Source of the DNA: Betaproteobacteria bacterium
Lineage (GTDB): Bacteria > Pseudomonadota > Gammaproteobacteria > Burkholderiales > Rhodocyclaceae
Direction of reading: 5' to 3'
Length of the DNA stretch: 59,093 nt
Assembly: GCA_009777245.1 (NCBI GenBank)
Contig: WRMF01000012.1
Location: 1-59,093, forward strand
This document shows positions 27,275 through 37,520 of this stretch, in pieces; the stretch's first letter is position 1, and each line of letters opens with the position of its first letter. The position numbers and the translations under genes were made by a program. Below the pieces are notes generated by a model, which was given only the letters and a program-made list of their open reading frames with translations, was not told where the DNA came from and searched no databases.

Positions 27275-28982
27275 TTACGAGTTTCTCCAGCGCCTTGCGG
27301 CTTGGATTGCCGAGTAATGATACCTGAATCCAGTCGCGCTCAAGCAGGTACTGGCTGCGATAGTTCAGCCAGAAGCCGCGCATGCCGAGTTCTTCGCCCA
27401 AGGCCGCCGCCGACCTTTCCGGCAATATACAGCAATCCCCAAACATCCCAATACTTTGTCGGCTTCGCCTTGCAGTACTGCTCGTACTGTCTGCGGCTCG
27501 TCCTCGCGTCCTGGTATTTTGGGGACTTACTATGGTCACAATCCCCGGACTTGCCGCTGCTTCCGGCGCTACCAGCCGGAATCCTGACGCGCAGAGTTGC
27601 TGGCGCAACCATCGCGCATTGTCGTCAATCTGTTGCATACGTGTAGTCGTCGCCTGACTTACCGCCACATCCAGCGCGGCTATCAGGTTGGACGGCTGGG
27701 TGTGCGGCACGCTCCGGTGCGCGCGCCAATGCCCAAGATCAAGATACCCCGGCAAACGATCCGGCGCTGCCGCAGGCTGATCTTGATGGAATACCATGCC
27801 GATGCCGGAAAAACCGCCCAAACCTTTGCCGCTGGCGCAGGTAGCCAGATAAACATCGGACAGGTCAACCGGCATGGCTCCGATTGAACTGATAGCATCC
27901 ACGCATACGTGAAGGTTGAATCGCGCCGCCAGTTCTTTCAACGCGGCGAGCGGATTCATGACGCCGGTTGACGTTTCATGGTGCGCGAACCAAATCCATC
28001 CGCCATTTCCATTGCCTGCAAGCCGCTTGACCAGGCGCTCGACCTCTTCCATGTCGAAAACCTCTCCCCACGGCAGCCGCAGCCATTCGAACCGCAATCC
28101 CGCGCTATGAGCATTGCCCGCCAGACGTTCGCCAAATTCGCCATTGGAAATAATCAGTCCTGTTGTCCCCTTCAAGGAAAGCTGGGCAGCGACGACGGCA
28201 TTGGCCAATGTTCCCGAACCTGGCATAAGCTGAACATCGCAGGCATTGGTCAACCGGCGAAGGCGGGCGCGAAGGTCGGTCATACGCTCCAGAAAAAGCT
28301 GTCCGCGATGCGATATGGCCGCTTCTGCCAGAGCCTTACGCACTTCCGGCGTTGTAGAGACCGGGCCGGGAAGAAAATTGTAAACATGTTGCTCCGGCGC
28401 GGCTTTTTCGACGAAGCGGCTGCGCGCGAAGCTGCTGCGCCCTGCCGTGTCCTCAAGCGTTTTTCTGAAATTTTCCAATGCCAGATACATCGGTTGATAA
28501 GGAGCCTGTTCCGACCCAACCATCGGCCCAAAAGGAATAAATCCCATATGTTTATACAGTTTGAGTTGCCTGGCCGCGCCGGAAATCAAACAAATATCAT
28601 AGCCAGCCGTCAGGCAGTAACGAACGACTCGCTCAAACAATTCAGGGAATACGGTAGTTTTTCGGGCGTCCGGCTCAACCGCCAAAAGGCGCACCTCGCA
28701 GGGATTCTGCCAATCCGGCAGGTACGTGTCGAGATCAGGCAATTTGGCGTCAAGGGAAAACGGACGTTTGCCGCGCACCGCCAGCATCCCCATGAGCCGT
28801 TTGTCCAGCAGAGAGATGATGTAGGTATTTTCTTCATGGAAGCGATCAATCAGGCGTTCTTCAGGGTTTGGCGCATGTTGGGGAATTTCCTCAACAAATG
28901 TCCGGTAATTCAGGCGGTGAATCTGCTCGAACTCCCACGCTTCGGAAGCGATTTTATAAAGATAGCCGGAAGCGCCGTTCAC
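27255..28982 (-). CDS. GNAT-like acyltransferase fused to a class V PLP aminotransferase
   Basis: A two-domain protein of about 575 residues. Residues ~1-170 resemble the N-acyl amino acid synthase/GNAT fold (FEQIHRLNYRTFVEEIPQH, NPCEVRLLAVEPDARKTTVF, LYKHMGFIPFGPMV). Residues ~200-575 are a fold-type I class V aminotransferase (FLPGPVSTTPEVRKALAEA, MPGSGTLANAVVAAQLSL, cofactor lysine in CASGKGLGGFSGIGM). Substrate is unknown; phosphonate- or alanine-glyoxylate-type enzymes share this fold. A 90-bp palindromic element interrupts the C-terminal domain in frame at 27436-27525 (about 30 extra residues after GIVTIV). The start is TTG at 28988 or, better spaced from GAGG, GTG at 28982. Confidence 0.8.
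   Translation of the reverse strand: MNGASGYLYKIASEAWEFEQIHRLNYRTFVEEIPQHAPNPEERLIDRFHEENTYIISLLDKRLMGMLAVRGKRPFSLDAKLPDLDTYLPDWQNPCEVRLLAVEPDARKTTVFPELFERVVRYCLTAGYDICLISGAARQLKLYKHMGFIPFGPMVGSEQAPYQPMYLALENFRKTLEDTAGRSSFARSRFVEKAAPEQHVYNFLPGPVSTTPEVRKALAEAAISHRGQLFLERMTDLRARLRRLTNACDVQLMPGSGTLANAVVAAQLSLKGTTGLIISNGEFGERLAGNAHSAGLRFEWLRLPWGEVFDMEEVERLVKRLAGNGNGGWIWFAHHETSTGVMNPLAALKELAARFNLHVCVDAISSIGAMPVDLSDVYLATCASGKGLGGFSGIGMVFHQDQPAAAPDRLPGYLDLGHWRAHRSVPHTQPSNLIAALDVAVSQATTTRMQQIDDNARWLRQQLCASGFRLVAPEAAASPGIVTIVSPQNTRTRGRAADSTSSTARRSRQSIGMFGDCCILPERSAAALGEELGMRGFWLNYRSQYLLERDWIQVSLLGNPSRKALEKLVNVLSPV
27436..27525. mobile_element. 90-bp palindromic element inserted in frame
   Basis: The segment has imperfect terminal inverted repeats (TCCCCAAACATCCC at the left, GGTATTTTGGGGA at the right) and an internal palindrome GCAGTACTGC beside CTCGTACTG. 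At 90 bp it is a multiple of three and stop-free in the host frame, adding about 30 Arg/Ser-rich residues between GIVTIV and LPERSAAALGEEL of the aminotransferase. It resembles in-frame palindromic elements known from Rickettsia (RPE) in behaviour, not in sequence. No second copy is visible in the window. Confidence 0.65.
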
Positions 28983-29029
28983 GGTCAAAACCTCATTATC
29001 CAGTTGTTCAAACAGGCCACGACCGTACT

Positions 29030-31981
29030 CTACTCCTGGCCTTTGTCAAGGCGGACTGCCCTTGTCATGGCCTGATACAAGAAAGAGCCTGCCACAAGCA
29101 CTATCGCCACAGTAATACAGATAACCGCCTTGTAAAGTGTGCTTAACATCCAGAAATCATGCACTGCCAGCTTCAACAACGCCATGAACACAAGCCCTAT
29201 ACCGGCAAACATGATGTAACGCGCCTTGTTGTCAACCGTGCCAACCATATCAGGCAAGCTGGCATAACGCGCCTTGCCGCTGCCTATACCGGCAAACAAT
29301 GTCAGCATACCGTATATACTCCACGCTAGGGTATAAGCTACGGTCTTTGCCAGAGAATCGCCAGTCCCAAGCCCAATGAAACCATCCGAATAATAATGGG
29401 CTATTTGCAGATTGATCAATATGAAAACCGTAACCCAGGACAGAGCCAACAATATGCCCGGAATGTGCTCCTTTTCAAGCTCGGTCTTATTGGCAAAAAT
29501 GCTGCCGAAAAACATTGCCGCCGCGCCCAGGCCATATGTAAACATAAGATTCCAGGAGATTCCGGCAGCGTCCACAGGAATAATGTCAACGAGGGTGGTT
29601 TTGATAAACAGCCACAATAACCATGCGAAAGCCACCGCAAGCAATAAAGCTCCGCCCTGGTAAAACCAGCGCACTTTGAAACGCTCATGCAGCCAGAGCA
29701 TGGCCGCGCCTTCCAGAGCAAGCGCCGTGGGCAGCCAATTACTGGTCGTTTCATTGCCTATAATGACTGTCAGCGCCATAAAGAAAACGGCTGAGAGATA
29801 AGAAACCCGCCTGTGTATCGCCTCATTCAACGGTCTCTCATAGACAAGCGCAAGCGCAAAAAAGTAGCAGACGGCAACAAATGCCGCCATCGAAGTGAGG
29901 TCTATCGGCGAGCCGTATGTAACATTTGCCTGAAATATGGATGCCACGAGAAGGCTCACGCCAGCCAGGGAGCCGACAATCCAGCTTGCTGCGTTTTCAC
30001 TGTCTCTCTTCCGGCACAGAAACGGGTAATATAGGAATAACGCAAAAATCAAAACCTCAGTCGCAACAATAGTATAAGACAAGTCATGATACATTGGAGT
30101 CAATAAAATACGCAACACAAAACTTCCGGCCAGCGCGTAAAGCGGATAATATCTGTTTTTGTTGAAGTATGATACCGTCAAAATGATTGCCGTCAGAATC
30201 GCGCAAATGCCGAAAGCGTATTCGACCAGCGCGTTTTGTCTGCATACATAAACCATGAGAAAATAGTAGGGCATCAAAACCGCCAGAATGCCAAGACCGT
30301 CTATTCCTTTTGGTCTTGCCTCATTCTGGAGGAATCGCAAGCCGTATAACAAGCCTGTCATGATTGTTGCGACGAAAATAACCTCCGTTAAGCCAAAATC
30401 AAAACGATAACTCCAAAGCCCCCTATGCATGAGCGCGGCAAAAACGATAAGCGCGAAAAACGCCGCTATGACATTTCCGCCGCGCAGCGCAAATACCAAT
30501 GCGGCAAGCAGAAAAATCAGCGTGAATGTATATAACGTAAATAAACTTGTCCCCGGAATGAGGAGCAACAAGAGCATGGCTGCGGCAGGCATGTATGACG
30601 CAAAATCACTCTCCTCTTTGTCGCGCCGCATTCCGATAAAGGTGTTAAGCGCCATGAACAGAAGCATGGTCATCAGGAGTATCAGATCGCCGACATTACG
30701 GCCTTCGTCGGAAGGTAGCCAGCGGGCAAGCAGCAAAAATGCCGCTATGCTGATCAGCTTGAAGTATGCTCCGTATACCCTGGGTTCAAGGTACAGCAAG
30801 CCCACAAGCAAGGCATTCATGAAGAAGGCCAGACCTATAACAATCAATGGCATATCAGTCATGAATATGAGAATGAAACTTCCTATGATATATCCCGCCA
30901 GAACTCTTTTGGATAAATCACCCAGCATATCCCGGCAATAATATGCAATTGCTGCGGCTGATCCGGCATAAGCGGCGAAGATAATACAGAAAATGTTTGT
31001 CCTGCCGCTGTCGAAGTTCGGGAAAAACCAGACAAACTGGGACAAAAGGCTGAAGATTACAGTAGCGCAAATCAGTTTTTCCCAGCGTCCCTTAATGCCG
31101 GCAGCTATGGCTCCGGCGTTTATAAACGCCAGATAGGTAAAAAGCGCCAGATAATTTTTTAAGCCTGTGCTCAAAATAAACGGCGTCAAAAAGCCGGTTA
31201 TCACGCCAAGGTATCCTATATACTGCGCCCTCTTGTGAACCGCCAGCCCGAAGGAAGCTATTGATACAATCTCCATAAGCGTGAAAGCCACAGGTATCGG
31301 TAGGTAATCGTAAAAGTATTTGGCGCAAAATATAACTGCGTATAAAACCGCCAGACCGCTGCCGCACAAAGTATCCGCAGTCACTTTATATTTTTCCGCC
31401 TTGATGAAGAAAGAGGCGACGATAAGCCCCAAGCCAAACAACATGCCGCTTATCAAGCGCATTTGAGGACTGATAAGATCATTTTCAACCGAGTATTTAA
31501 TGCCGTAGATAATCCCCAAAAACAACAGAAAGCCGCCGATCCAGGAAAATATTTTCCCCGCAGTCATATTGGCGAAATAAGGGTATCTGTCTGAAAATTG
31601 TTCCAATGAGGCTGGCAGAGGCTTGTCGAGTGTTGCAGGCGCAGGCGGACAAATCTCCTCTTCCTGCCAGGCCACAGCAGACTCCGGCGCTATGGGCAGA
31701 GGCCCCGGCGAAATAGCGGATTCAGGCGCGGGCTGGATATCCGCGATATGCAAGGCTGGCGTAACGAGTATCGGCGCGGATCGGACTGGCTCTTCCGCTA
31801 TAGGATGAGCGGTATCTGTAGCGGCAGGCTGTGCGTCCAGGCGCTTTTTCAGCTTGTCTACTTCCTCTTGTAAACCACGCACGCTTTTGCGGATATTTGT
31901 CATATCCGTAAAAAGAATTACTAATGTGATTATTACTGCCAATGGAATTGCCATTGCCAAAACAAGAAATTCAAAGATCAT
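29030..31981 (-). CDS. DUF2339 multi-pass membrane protein
   Basis: A 983-residue inner membrane protein. It has a membrane segment at 3-25, a short coiled coil (VRGLQEEVDKLKKRLDAQ), a Pro/Ala-rich linker (about 55-125), and then some two dozen hydrophobic helices to the C-terminus, beginning with KIFSWIGGFLLFLGIIYGIK. This architecture is DUF2339, found in many Proteobacteria; function unknown, possibly cell-envelope related. The ATG is preceded by AAGGAG about eight bases away. It stands alone between the aminotransferase fusion (downstream) and a repeat-filled gap (upstream). Confidence 0.85.
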   Translation of the reverse strand: MIFEFLVLAMAIPLAVIITLVILFTDMTNIRKSVRGLQEEVDKLKKRLDAQPAATDTAHPIAEEPVRSAPILVTPALHIADIQPAPESAISPGPLPIAPESAVAWQEEEICPPAPATLDKPLPASLEQFSDRYPYFANMTAGKIFSWIGGFLLFLGIIYGIKYSVENDLISPQMRLISGMLFGLGLIVASFFIKAEKYKVTADTLCGSGLAVLYAVIFCAKYFYDYLPIPVAFTLMEIVSIASFGLAVHKRAQYIGYLGVITGFLTPFILSTGLKNYLALFTYLAFINAGAIAAGIKGRWEKLICATVIFSLLSQFVWFFPNFDSGRTNIFCIIFAAYAGSAAAIAYYCRDMLGDLSKRVLAGYIIGSFILIFMTDMPLIVIGLAFFMNALLVGLLYLEPRVYGAYFKLISIAAFLLLARWLPSDEGRNVGDLILLMTMLLFMALNTFIGMRRDKEESDFASYMPAAAMLLLLLIPGTSLFTLYTFTLIFLLAALVFALRGGNVIAAFFALIVFAALMHRGLWSYRFDFGLTEVIFVATIMTGLLYGLRFLQNEARPKGIDGLGILAVLMPYYFLMVYVCRQNALVEYAFGICAILTAIILTVSYFNKNRYYPLYALAGSFVLRILLTPMYHDLSYTIVATEVLIFALFLYYPFLCRKRDSENAASWIVGSLAGVSLLVASIFQANVTYGSPIDLTSMAAFVAVCYFFALALVYERPLNEAIHRRVSYLSAVFFMALTVIIGNETTSNWLPTALALEGAAMLWLHERFKVRWFYQGGALLLAVAFAWLLWLFIKTTLVDIIPVDAAGISWNLMFTYGLGAAAMFFGSIFANKTELEKEHIPGILLALSWVTVFILINLQIAHYYSDGFIGLGTGDSLAKTVAYTLAWSIYGMLTLFAGIGSGKARYASLPDMVGTVDNKARYIMFAGIGLVFMALLKLAVHDFWMLSTLYKAVICITVAIVLVAGSFLYQAMTRAVRLDKGQE

Positions 31982-32113
31982 AAATGTTCTCCTTGCTGTT
32001 TCAGCGTCCGCATGATGGTTTGCATCCGCATATTATGCGCTTCATTTACATTTCCGGTAAGCGGAAAGTGAAGGATTGCGGCAAATTTCGCGTCGCCGAA
32101 TAGTCATGCCCGT

Positions 32114-32151
32114 AATTAGAGCGGTTTCGGTTCAAGCGCGTACACTTTTTC
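32114..32151 (+). repeat. AGAGCGGTTTCGGTT repeat, copy 1
   Basis: ATTAGAGCGGTTTCGGTTCA followed by AGCGCGTACA recurs at 43835-43870 (with ACATTTTACGC after it) and, on the minus strand, at 55728-55752 directly at the alr stop codon. It lies in a 385-bp gap (31982-32366) that also contains a degenerate CTCTCCC palindrome; apart from the tiny ORF listed separately I see no gene in this gap. Confidence 0.6.
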
Positions 32152-32195
32152 TCAAGGCTGAAAGCTGGCGCGGCAAGCCCTCTCCCTGCTCTTGG

Positions 32196-32291
32196 CTACG
32201 CCGGAGTGGCCACGCTTTTCCACTCGCTCTGATGCCACACAAGCGGGAGAGTTACCAGTATTCCGGCTACAGCTATTATCAAAATCCTCAT
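32196..32291 (-). CDS. Possible 31-residue membrane peptide
   Basis: The minus strand shows AAGGAG eight bases before an ATG at 32289-32291, then MRILIIAVAGILVTLPLVWH, a single hydrophobic span, ending QSEWKSVATPA and a stop at 32196. The ribosome-binding site and codon pattern look genuine, but the 3' half runs into the CTCTCCC repeat, so the C-terminus may be repeat-derived. It could be a small membrane protein, the 5' remnant of a lost gene, or chance. Confidence 0.3.
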   Translation of the reverse strand: MRILIIAVAGILVTLPLVWHQSEWKSVATPA

Positions 32292-32366
32292 CACATTTCT
32301 CCTTGCCGTCTCCCTGGCAAATTATTTCCGCATGGTTAAGACAAGGCGCAATGTAAAGCAAATGTC

Positions 32367-33974
32367 CTAACCTTGCAACAACAGTCCCGCATGTTCGCGC
32401 ATCGGGTGAAACTCGATTTTCGGCCAGCGCTCTTTGGTCAAGCCAAGGTCAAAGCGGGAAGCAAGAAGATAAGCATGAGCCTCGGCGGCGTCCATATAAA
32501 CCTTGCTGCCGTTGGCATGAACAAAGCGGTTCAACTCCACCGGATCAAGGCAGGAAATCCAGCGCGCGCCGGTATAGTTGGCGGCGGAAAGCCGGGCATC
32601 CACGCCGTATTCCGTTTTCAGGCGATGCAGCGCCACTTCAAATTGCAGTTGCCCAATCGCCCCCAAAAGCATAAGACTGCCCAACAACGGGCGAAAGACC
32701 TGAATCGCGCCTTCCTCGCCCAATTCCTTCAAACCCTTGGCAAGTTGCTTGGACTTCATGGGATCAGCCAGCTCTATGGCGCGAAAAATCTCCGGCGCGA
32801 AAAAAGGCAGGCCGGTAAATTGCAGCGCCTCGCCTTCGGACAACGTATCCCCCAATTGCAAACCGCCGTGGGTGGCAATGCCGATAATGTCACCGGAATA
32901 TGCGGCCTCGACCCTGTCCCGACGCTGCGAAAGAAAGGTTACGACATTGGTCGGGCGAAGCTCCTTGCCGGTTCGCCGGACTTTAAGCCGCATTCCCGGC
33001 TCAAAACGCCCGGAGCAAACGCGCAAAAAAGCAATCCGGTCACGATGGGCGGGGTCCATGTTGGCCTGAATCTTGAAAACCACACCGGAGAATTTCGCTT
33101 CTTCCGGCTGGACGATACGGGAGAGCGACTGTCTTTCGCCGGGAGAAGGAGCAAGATCAACCAGCGCGTCCAGCACTTCCCGCACTCCGAAATTATTGAT
33201 GGCGGAGCCAAAAAAGACCGGCGTCTGCCGCGCCGCCAGAAATTCCGTATGCGTAAAGGCTGGCATGGCTCCCCTGACCAGAGCCATTTCTTCGGCAGCC
33301 CTGACATATTCGCTTCCGAAACGCGCTTCAAGCGCCCCTCTATCCAAACCGCTCAGGGTTTCGTCATCTTCCGTCAGGCGATCCCTGCCGGGACGAAATA
33401 CCCGAATAACATCATCGCGCAAATCGTAAATGCCGTGAAACAGCTTGCCCTGCCCGACAGGCCAGGTAAGCGGAACCGAGGCCATGCCGAGCGCGGCTTC
33501 GATTTCATCCAGAAGTTCGAGCGGCTCGCGCACTTCCCGATCAAGTTTGTTTACAAACGTCAAAATCGGCGTTTTACGAGCGCGGCAGACATCAATCAAG
33601 CGTCTTGTCTGCTCTTCCACGCCGTTTGCGGCGTCAATTACCATCAAGGCCGCGTCCACAGCGGTCAGCACGCGGTAGGTGTCTTCCGAAAAATCCTGGT
33701 GTCCTGGGGTGTCAAGCAAATTGATAACGCAGTCCCGATACTCTATCTGCATGACCGAGGAAGCGACCGAAATACCGCGCTGCTTTTCGATTTCCATCCA
33801 GTCGGATGTGGCGTGACGCGAGGCTTTGCGCGCCTTGACGCTGCCCGCGATCTGGATTGCGCCCGCAAACAGGAGCAGCTTTTCGGTCAGGGTGGTTTTT
33901 CCCGCGTCCGGGTGGGAAATTATGGCGAAAGTGCGGCGGCGACGCACTTCCCCTGCATGGGGCGAAGAAGTCAT
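32367..33974 (-). CDS. prfC: Peptide chain release factor 3
   Basis: RF3 is the GTPase that removes RF1/RF2 from the ribosome after termination. The 535-residue protein has [20 protein letters not shown] (P-loop), [24 protein letters not shown] (switch II) and NKLDRE, with the RF3-specific domain order and length rather than EF-G. The ATG overlaps the dnaJ stop as ATGA (33971-33974), so it is translated from the tail of the heat-shock operon. Such a dnaJ-prfC link is uncommon and suggests co-induction with chaperones. Confidence 0.94.
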   Translation of the reverse strand: MTSSPHAGEVRRRRTFAIISHPDAGKTTLTEKLLLFAGAIQIAGSVKARKASRHATSDWMEIEKQRGISVASSVMQIEYRDCVINLLDTPGHQDFSEDTYRVLTAVDAALMVIDAANGVEEQTRRLIDVCRARKTPILTFVNKLDREVREPLELLDEIEAALGMASVPLTWPVGQGKLFHGIYDLRDDVIRVFRPGRDRLTEDDETLSGLDRGALEARFGSEYVRAAEEMALVRGAMPAFTHTEFLAARQTPVFFGSAINNFGVREVLDALVDLAPSPGERQSLSRIVQPEEAKFSGVVFKIQANMDPAHRDRIAFLRVCSGRFEPGMRLKVRRTGKELRPTNVVTFLSQRRDRVEAAYSGDIIGIATHGGLQLGDTLSEGEALQFTGLPFFAPEIFRAIELADPMKSKQLAKGLKELGEEGAIQVFRPLLGSLMLLGAIGQLQFEVALHRLKTEYGVDARLSAANYTGARWISCLDPVELNRFVHANGSKVYMDAAEAHAYLLASRFDLGLTKERWPKIEFHPMREHAGLLLQG

Positions 33975-35101
33975 GGAGAGGCAAAGAAATCGCGCACCTT
34001 GTCCATCCAGGACTGGGCGCGGGGATTGTGCTTCGCGCCGTCGTTGCCGCTGGAGAGAAATTCAAGCTCGCGGAGCAGTTCCTTTTGCCGTTCGGTAAGG
34101 CGTACCGGCGTCTCGACCACGACATGACAGAGGAGATCGCCGTATGTGCTGCTCCTTACTCCCTTTATGCCTTTGCCGCGCAAACGAAAAACCCGCCCGC
34201 TCTGGGTTTCAGGCGGAATCTTGAGATTGGCCGCGCCGTCCAGAGTGGGAATTTCAATCTCCCCGCCCAATGCGGCGGTAGTGAAAGAAATGGGCATTTC
34301 GCAGTGCAGGTCGCTACGTTCGCGCACGAAAACCTGATGCTTCTTCAAATGCACCTGAACATAAAGATCGCCCGAAGGGCCGCCGTTTACGCCATGCTCG
34401 CCCTCGCCGGAAAGGCGAATGCGATCCCCTTCATCCACTCCGGCGGGAATTTTGACCGCCAGAGTCTTGTGTTTTCTGACTCTTCCCGCCCCATGACAAT
34501 CAAGGCACGGGTCGGAGACGAACCGCCCTGTCCCGTGACATTTGTGGCAAGTCTGCTGAATGGAGAAAAAGCCCTGCTGCAACCGTATTTGCCCGGAACC
34601 GCCGCAGGTAGGACAGGATTTGGGTTCCGTGCCCGGCTTTGAACCTGAGCCGTGACAGGTTTCGCAGGATTCCATCGCGGGAATGCGGATTTTGGTTTCC
34701 GTCCCCTTGGCGGCTTGTTCCAGAGAGATTTCCAGGTTGTAGCGCAAGTCCGCGCCGCGATACGCGCCGCCGCGATGGGCATGTCCGCCGCGATTGCCGA
34801 ATATCTCGTCAAAAATGCCGCCGAAAGCATCGGCGAAGTTGCCAAAGCCCTGTCCACCGCCGAATCCGGCCTGCGGGTCGACTCCGGCATGACCATACTG
34901 GTCATAAGCGGCGCGTTTTTGCGCGTCGGAAAGAATCTCGTAAGCCTCTTTGACTTCCTTGAATTTTTCCTCCGCCGAAGGATTATCCGGGTTGCGATCC
35001 GGGTGGTATTTCATGGCGAGCTTGCGATAGGTCTTTTTGATTTCCTCCTCGCTTGCGTCCTGGTTTACGCCCAGCACTTCATAAAAATCTTTTTTCGACA
35101 T
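33971..35101 (-). CDS. dnaJ: Chaperone protein DnaJ
   Basis: DnaJ delivers unfolded substrates to DnaK and stimulates its ATPase. The 376-residue protein has the J domain (1-70, with HPD in [11 protein letters not shown]), a Gly/Phe-rich stretch ([16 protein letters not shown]), four CxxCxGxG zinc motifs ([32 protein letters not shown]), and the C-terminal substrate-binding domain. It is unusual in lying 369 bp after dnaK with repeat DNA between, so it may depend on read-through or its own promoter. It overlaps prfC by 4 bp. Confidence 0.96.
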   Translation of the reverse strand: MSKKDFYEVLGVNQDASEEEIKKTYRKLAMKYHPDRNPDNPSAEEKFKEVKEAYEILSDAQKRAAYDQYGHAGVDPQAGFGGGQGFGNFADAFGGIFDEIFGNRGGHAHRGGAYRGADLRYNLEISLEQAAKGTETKIRIPAMESCETCHGSGSKPGTEPKSCPTCGGSGQIRLQQGFFSIQQTCHKCHGTGRFVSDPCLDCHGAGRVRKHKTLAVKIPAGVDEGDRIRLSGEGEHGVNGGPSGDLYVQVHLKKHQVFVRERSDLHCEMPISFTTAALGGEIEIPTLDGAANLKIPPETQSGRVFRLRGKGIKGVRSSTYGDLLCHVVVETPVRLTERQKELLRELEFLSSGNDGAKHNPRAQSWMDKVRDFFASP

Positions 35102-35150
35102 GAAATTTCCTTAGCGCAATTTTTGTTTAATCCTGTACAACAGATTTTTT

Positions 35151-35262
35151 GGCTTCGCCGTAAGTCAAAGGGGGTGGCTTTGATGCCGTCGGGTGTTTGC
35201 TTTGTGCGTCTGTTGTCAAACCCCCGCCCTTGCGGGCACCCCCTTTCAAAAGGGGGCTTTCA
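35151..35262 (+). repeat. Repeat copy C between dnaK and dnaJ
   Basis: The part 35215-35262 has TCAAACCCCCGCCCTTGCGG and then CACCCCCTTTCAAAAGGGGG, matching copy A; GGCTTCGCCGTAAGTCAAAG at 35151-35170 matches another piece of it. The arms can pair (CCCCCTTT with AAAGGGGG). The rest of 35102-35470 has no gene I can support. The hairpin could reduce transcription from dnaK into dnaJ. Confidence 0.6.
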
Positions 35263-35470
35263 AACCGCCAGCTCTTCCATCCATAGGGCGTTGGATTGAA
35301 GCCAATTCGCATGAAAAAATTATCCAGACAGTACTGCGCCTTCGCGGGACTGACGAATAAATTACTTCCTGTGCATGAATGGCTGGGTCGCATACGCCGG
35401 AATCCAGAATGTGTATCCATTTGAAGCCTTGCTGCCCTGGCCGCTTGCAACCAAGGCAGCAAGGACGGGA

Positions 35471-37396
35471 CTATTTCTGCTCCTTGTCCACTTCGGTGAA
35501 TTCAGCATCCACCACATTTTCGTCGTTTTCGGCCTCGCCTTCGGGCGCGTCTGAAACATCTCCGGCAGCAGACTCTGAAGAAGCGTACATCTTTTCGCCC
35601 AGTTTTTGCGCGGCCTTGGAGAGAGCCTCGGTCTTGGCGGCGATTTCATCCTTGCTGTCGCCGCGAGCCGCGTCTTCCAGTTCCTTGACGGCGGCCTCGA
35701 TGCTCTCCTTCTCAGCGGCTTCGAGTTTGTCGCCGTATTCGGCAAGGGATTTTTTCACCATATGCGTCATGGCGTCCGCGCCGTTACGCGCATCGGCAAG
35801 CTCACGCGCCTTTCTGTCCTCTTCGGCGTGCAATTCGGCATCTTTGACCATAGCCTGAATTTCCGCTTCCGAAAGGCCGGAATTGGCCTTGATGGTGATC
35901 TTGTTTTCCTTGCCGGTTCCCTTGTCGCGCGCGGATACGTGCATGATTCCGTTGGCGTCAATATCAAACGTTACCTCAATCTGGGGCACGCCGCGCGGCG
36001 CGGGCGGAATTCCCTCCAGATTGAACTGCCCCAGGCTCTTGTTGCCGGACGATATTTCCCGCTCGCCTTGCAGAACGTGAATCGTCACGGCGGACTGGCT
36101 GTCGTCGGCGGTGGAAAACACCTGGTTCGCCTTGGTCGGAATGGTGGTGTTTTTCTGGATCAGCTTTGTCATTATGCCGCCCAGAGTTTCAATGCCGAGC
36201 GAGAGCGGGGTGACATCAAGCAGCAACACGTCCCTGACATCGCCTACCAGAACTCCGCCCTGAATGGCCGCGCCTACCGCCACGGCTTCGTCGGGATTGA
36301 CATCCTTTCTCGGTTCCTTGCCGAAAAATTCCTTTACCTTCTCCTGCACCTTGGGCATACGGGACTGGCCGCCGACGAGAATGACATCATCAATATCGGC
36401 GACTTTTAGGCCGGCATCCTTGATGGCGATGCGGCAGGGTTCGATAGTGCGGGCGACGAGATCGTCGACCAGCGACTCAAACCTGGCGCGATTGATCTTG
36501 TGCGTCAAATGCTTGGGGCCGGTCGCGTCCGCCGTGATGTAAGGCAGGTTGATTTCGGTCTGCGTGCCGGAAGAAAGCTCGATCTTGGCCTTTTCGGCGG
36601 CCTCCTTCAAGCGTTGCAGGGCGAGTACATCCTTTTTGAGGTCGACGCCGGATTCTTTTTTGAATTCCTCGATGATGTAATCAATCAGGCGCTGGTCGAA
36701 ATCTTCGCCGCCAAGGAAGGTGTCCCCGTTGGTAGCCAGCACTTCAAACTGGTTGGCTCCCTCCACTTCGGCAATTTCGATGATGGAAATGTCGAATGTG
36801 CCGCCGCCCAGGTCATAGACGGCGATTTTCCGATCCCTGCCGTCGGCCTTGTCCATGCCGAAGGCAAGCGCCGCCGCCGTGGGTTCGTTGATGATACGCT
36901 TGACTTCCAGACCGGCGATACGTCCGGCGTCCTTGGTGGCCTGACGCTGGCTGTCATTGAAGTAGGCGGGCACGGTGATCACGGCCTCGGTGATGTCTTC
37001 GCCCAGATAATCCTCAGCGGTTCTTTTCATCTTGCGGAGCACCTCGGCGGAGACTTGCGGCGGCGCGATTTTTTTGTCGCGCACTTCCACCCAGGCGTCG
37101 CTGTTGTCGGCCTTGACGATTTTGTACGGCATGAGGCCAATGTCTTTTTGCACCTCTTTTTCCTCAAAGCGACGGCCTATCAGGCGCTTGATCGCGTAGA
37201 GGGTGTTTTTCGGATTGGTGACGGCCTGCCGCTTGGCGGGCGCGCCGCAGAGAATTTCACCGTCCTCGCTATAGCCGACGATGGAAGGCGTGGTGCGCGC
37301 CCCTTCCGAATTTTCGATGACCTTGGCGCTGCCGCCTTCCATGATGGCTACGCAACTGTTGGTTGTACCAAGGTCAATGCCGATGATCTTGCCCAT
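35471..37396 (-). CDS. dnaK: Chaperone protein DnaK (Hsp70)
   Basis: DnaK is the ATP-dependent Hsp70 foldase. The 641-residue protein begins [20 protein letters not shown], has the ATPase signatures [16 protein letters not shown] and [20 protein letters not shown], the linker with [18 protein letters not shown], and ends in an acidic tail [15 protein letters not shown], typical of the EEVD-less bacterial DnaK. It is second in the grpE-dnaK-dnaJ cluster, 124 bp after grpE, with its own sigma-32-type promoter in between. Confidence 0.98.
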   Translation of the reverse strand: MGKIIGIDLGTTNSCVAIMEGGSAKVIENSEGARTTPSIVGYSEDGEILCGAPAKRQAVTNPKNTLYAIKRLIGRRFEEKEVQKDIGLMPYKIVKADNSDAWVEVRDKKIAPPQVSAEVLRKMKRTAEDYLGEDITEAVITVPAYFNDSQRQATKDAGRIAGLEVKRIINEPTAAALAFGMDKADGRDRKIAVYDLGGGTFDISIIEIAEVEGANQFEVLATNGDTFLGGEDFDQRLIDYIIEEFKKESGVDLKKDVLALQRLKEAAEKAKIELSSGTQTEINLPYITADATGPKHLTHKINRARFESLVDDLVARTIEPCRIAIKDAGLKVADIDDVILVGGQSRMPKVQEKVKEFFGKEPRKDVNPDEAVAVGAAIQGGVLVGDVRDVLLLDVTPLSLGIETLGGIMTKLIQKNTTIPTKANQVFSTADDSQSAVTIHVLQGEREISSGNKSLGQFNLEGIPPAPRGVPQIEVTFDIDANGIMHVSARDKGTGKENKITIKANSGLSEAEIQAMVKDAELHAEEDRKARELADARNGADAMTHMVKKSLAEYGDKLEAAEKESIEAAVKELEDAARGDSKDEIAAKTEALSKAAQKLGEKMYASSESAAGDVSDAPEGEAENDENVVDAEFTEVDKEQK

Positions 37397-37479
37397 TTAA
37401 TAATCCTTTCTGAAAAACTGCCGCCTTGGGTAAAAACTCCGCCTCTGGCAGATAGAAAATTGAAAAAGTCCTGACCGCA

Positions 37480-37507
37480 AGATAGGGACGACAGGACGAA
37501 TTTCAAG
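37480..37507 (-). promoter_or_regulatory. Sigma-32 heat-shock promoter of dnaK
   Basis: Minus strand: CTTGAAA (37507-37501), 13 bp, CCCTATCT (37487-37480). This is a perfect -35 and a 7/8 match to the -10 CCCCATNT of RpoH promoters, 83 bp upstream of dnaK. Confidence 0.7.
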
Positions 37508-37520
37508 CGTCAACTTGCTT

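Noticed and set aside
27978-29075. 365-codon open frame on the plus strand
   Set aside because: Antisense to the GNAT/aminotransferase gene; the translated product shows no domain.
32373-34127. 584-codon open frame on the plus strand
   Set aside because: It lies entirely antisense to prfC and the end of dnaJ, whose protein motifs are unmistakable; the open frame is a codon-bias shadow.
36500-37474. 324-codon open frame on the plus strand
   Set aside because: Antisense shadow of dnaK.
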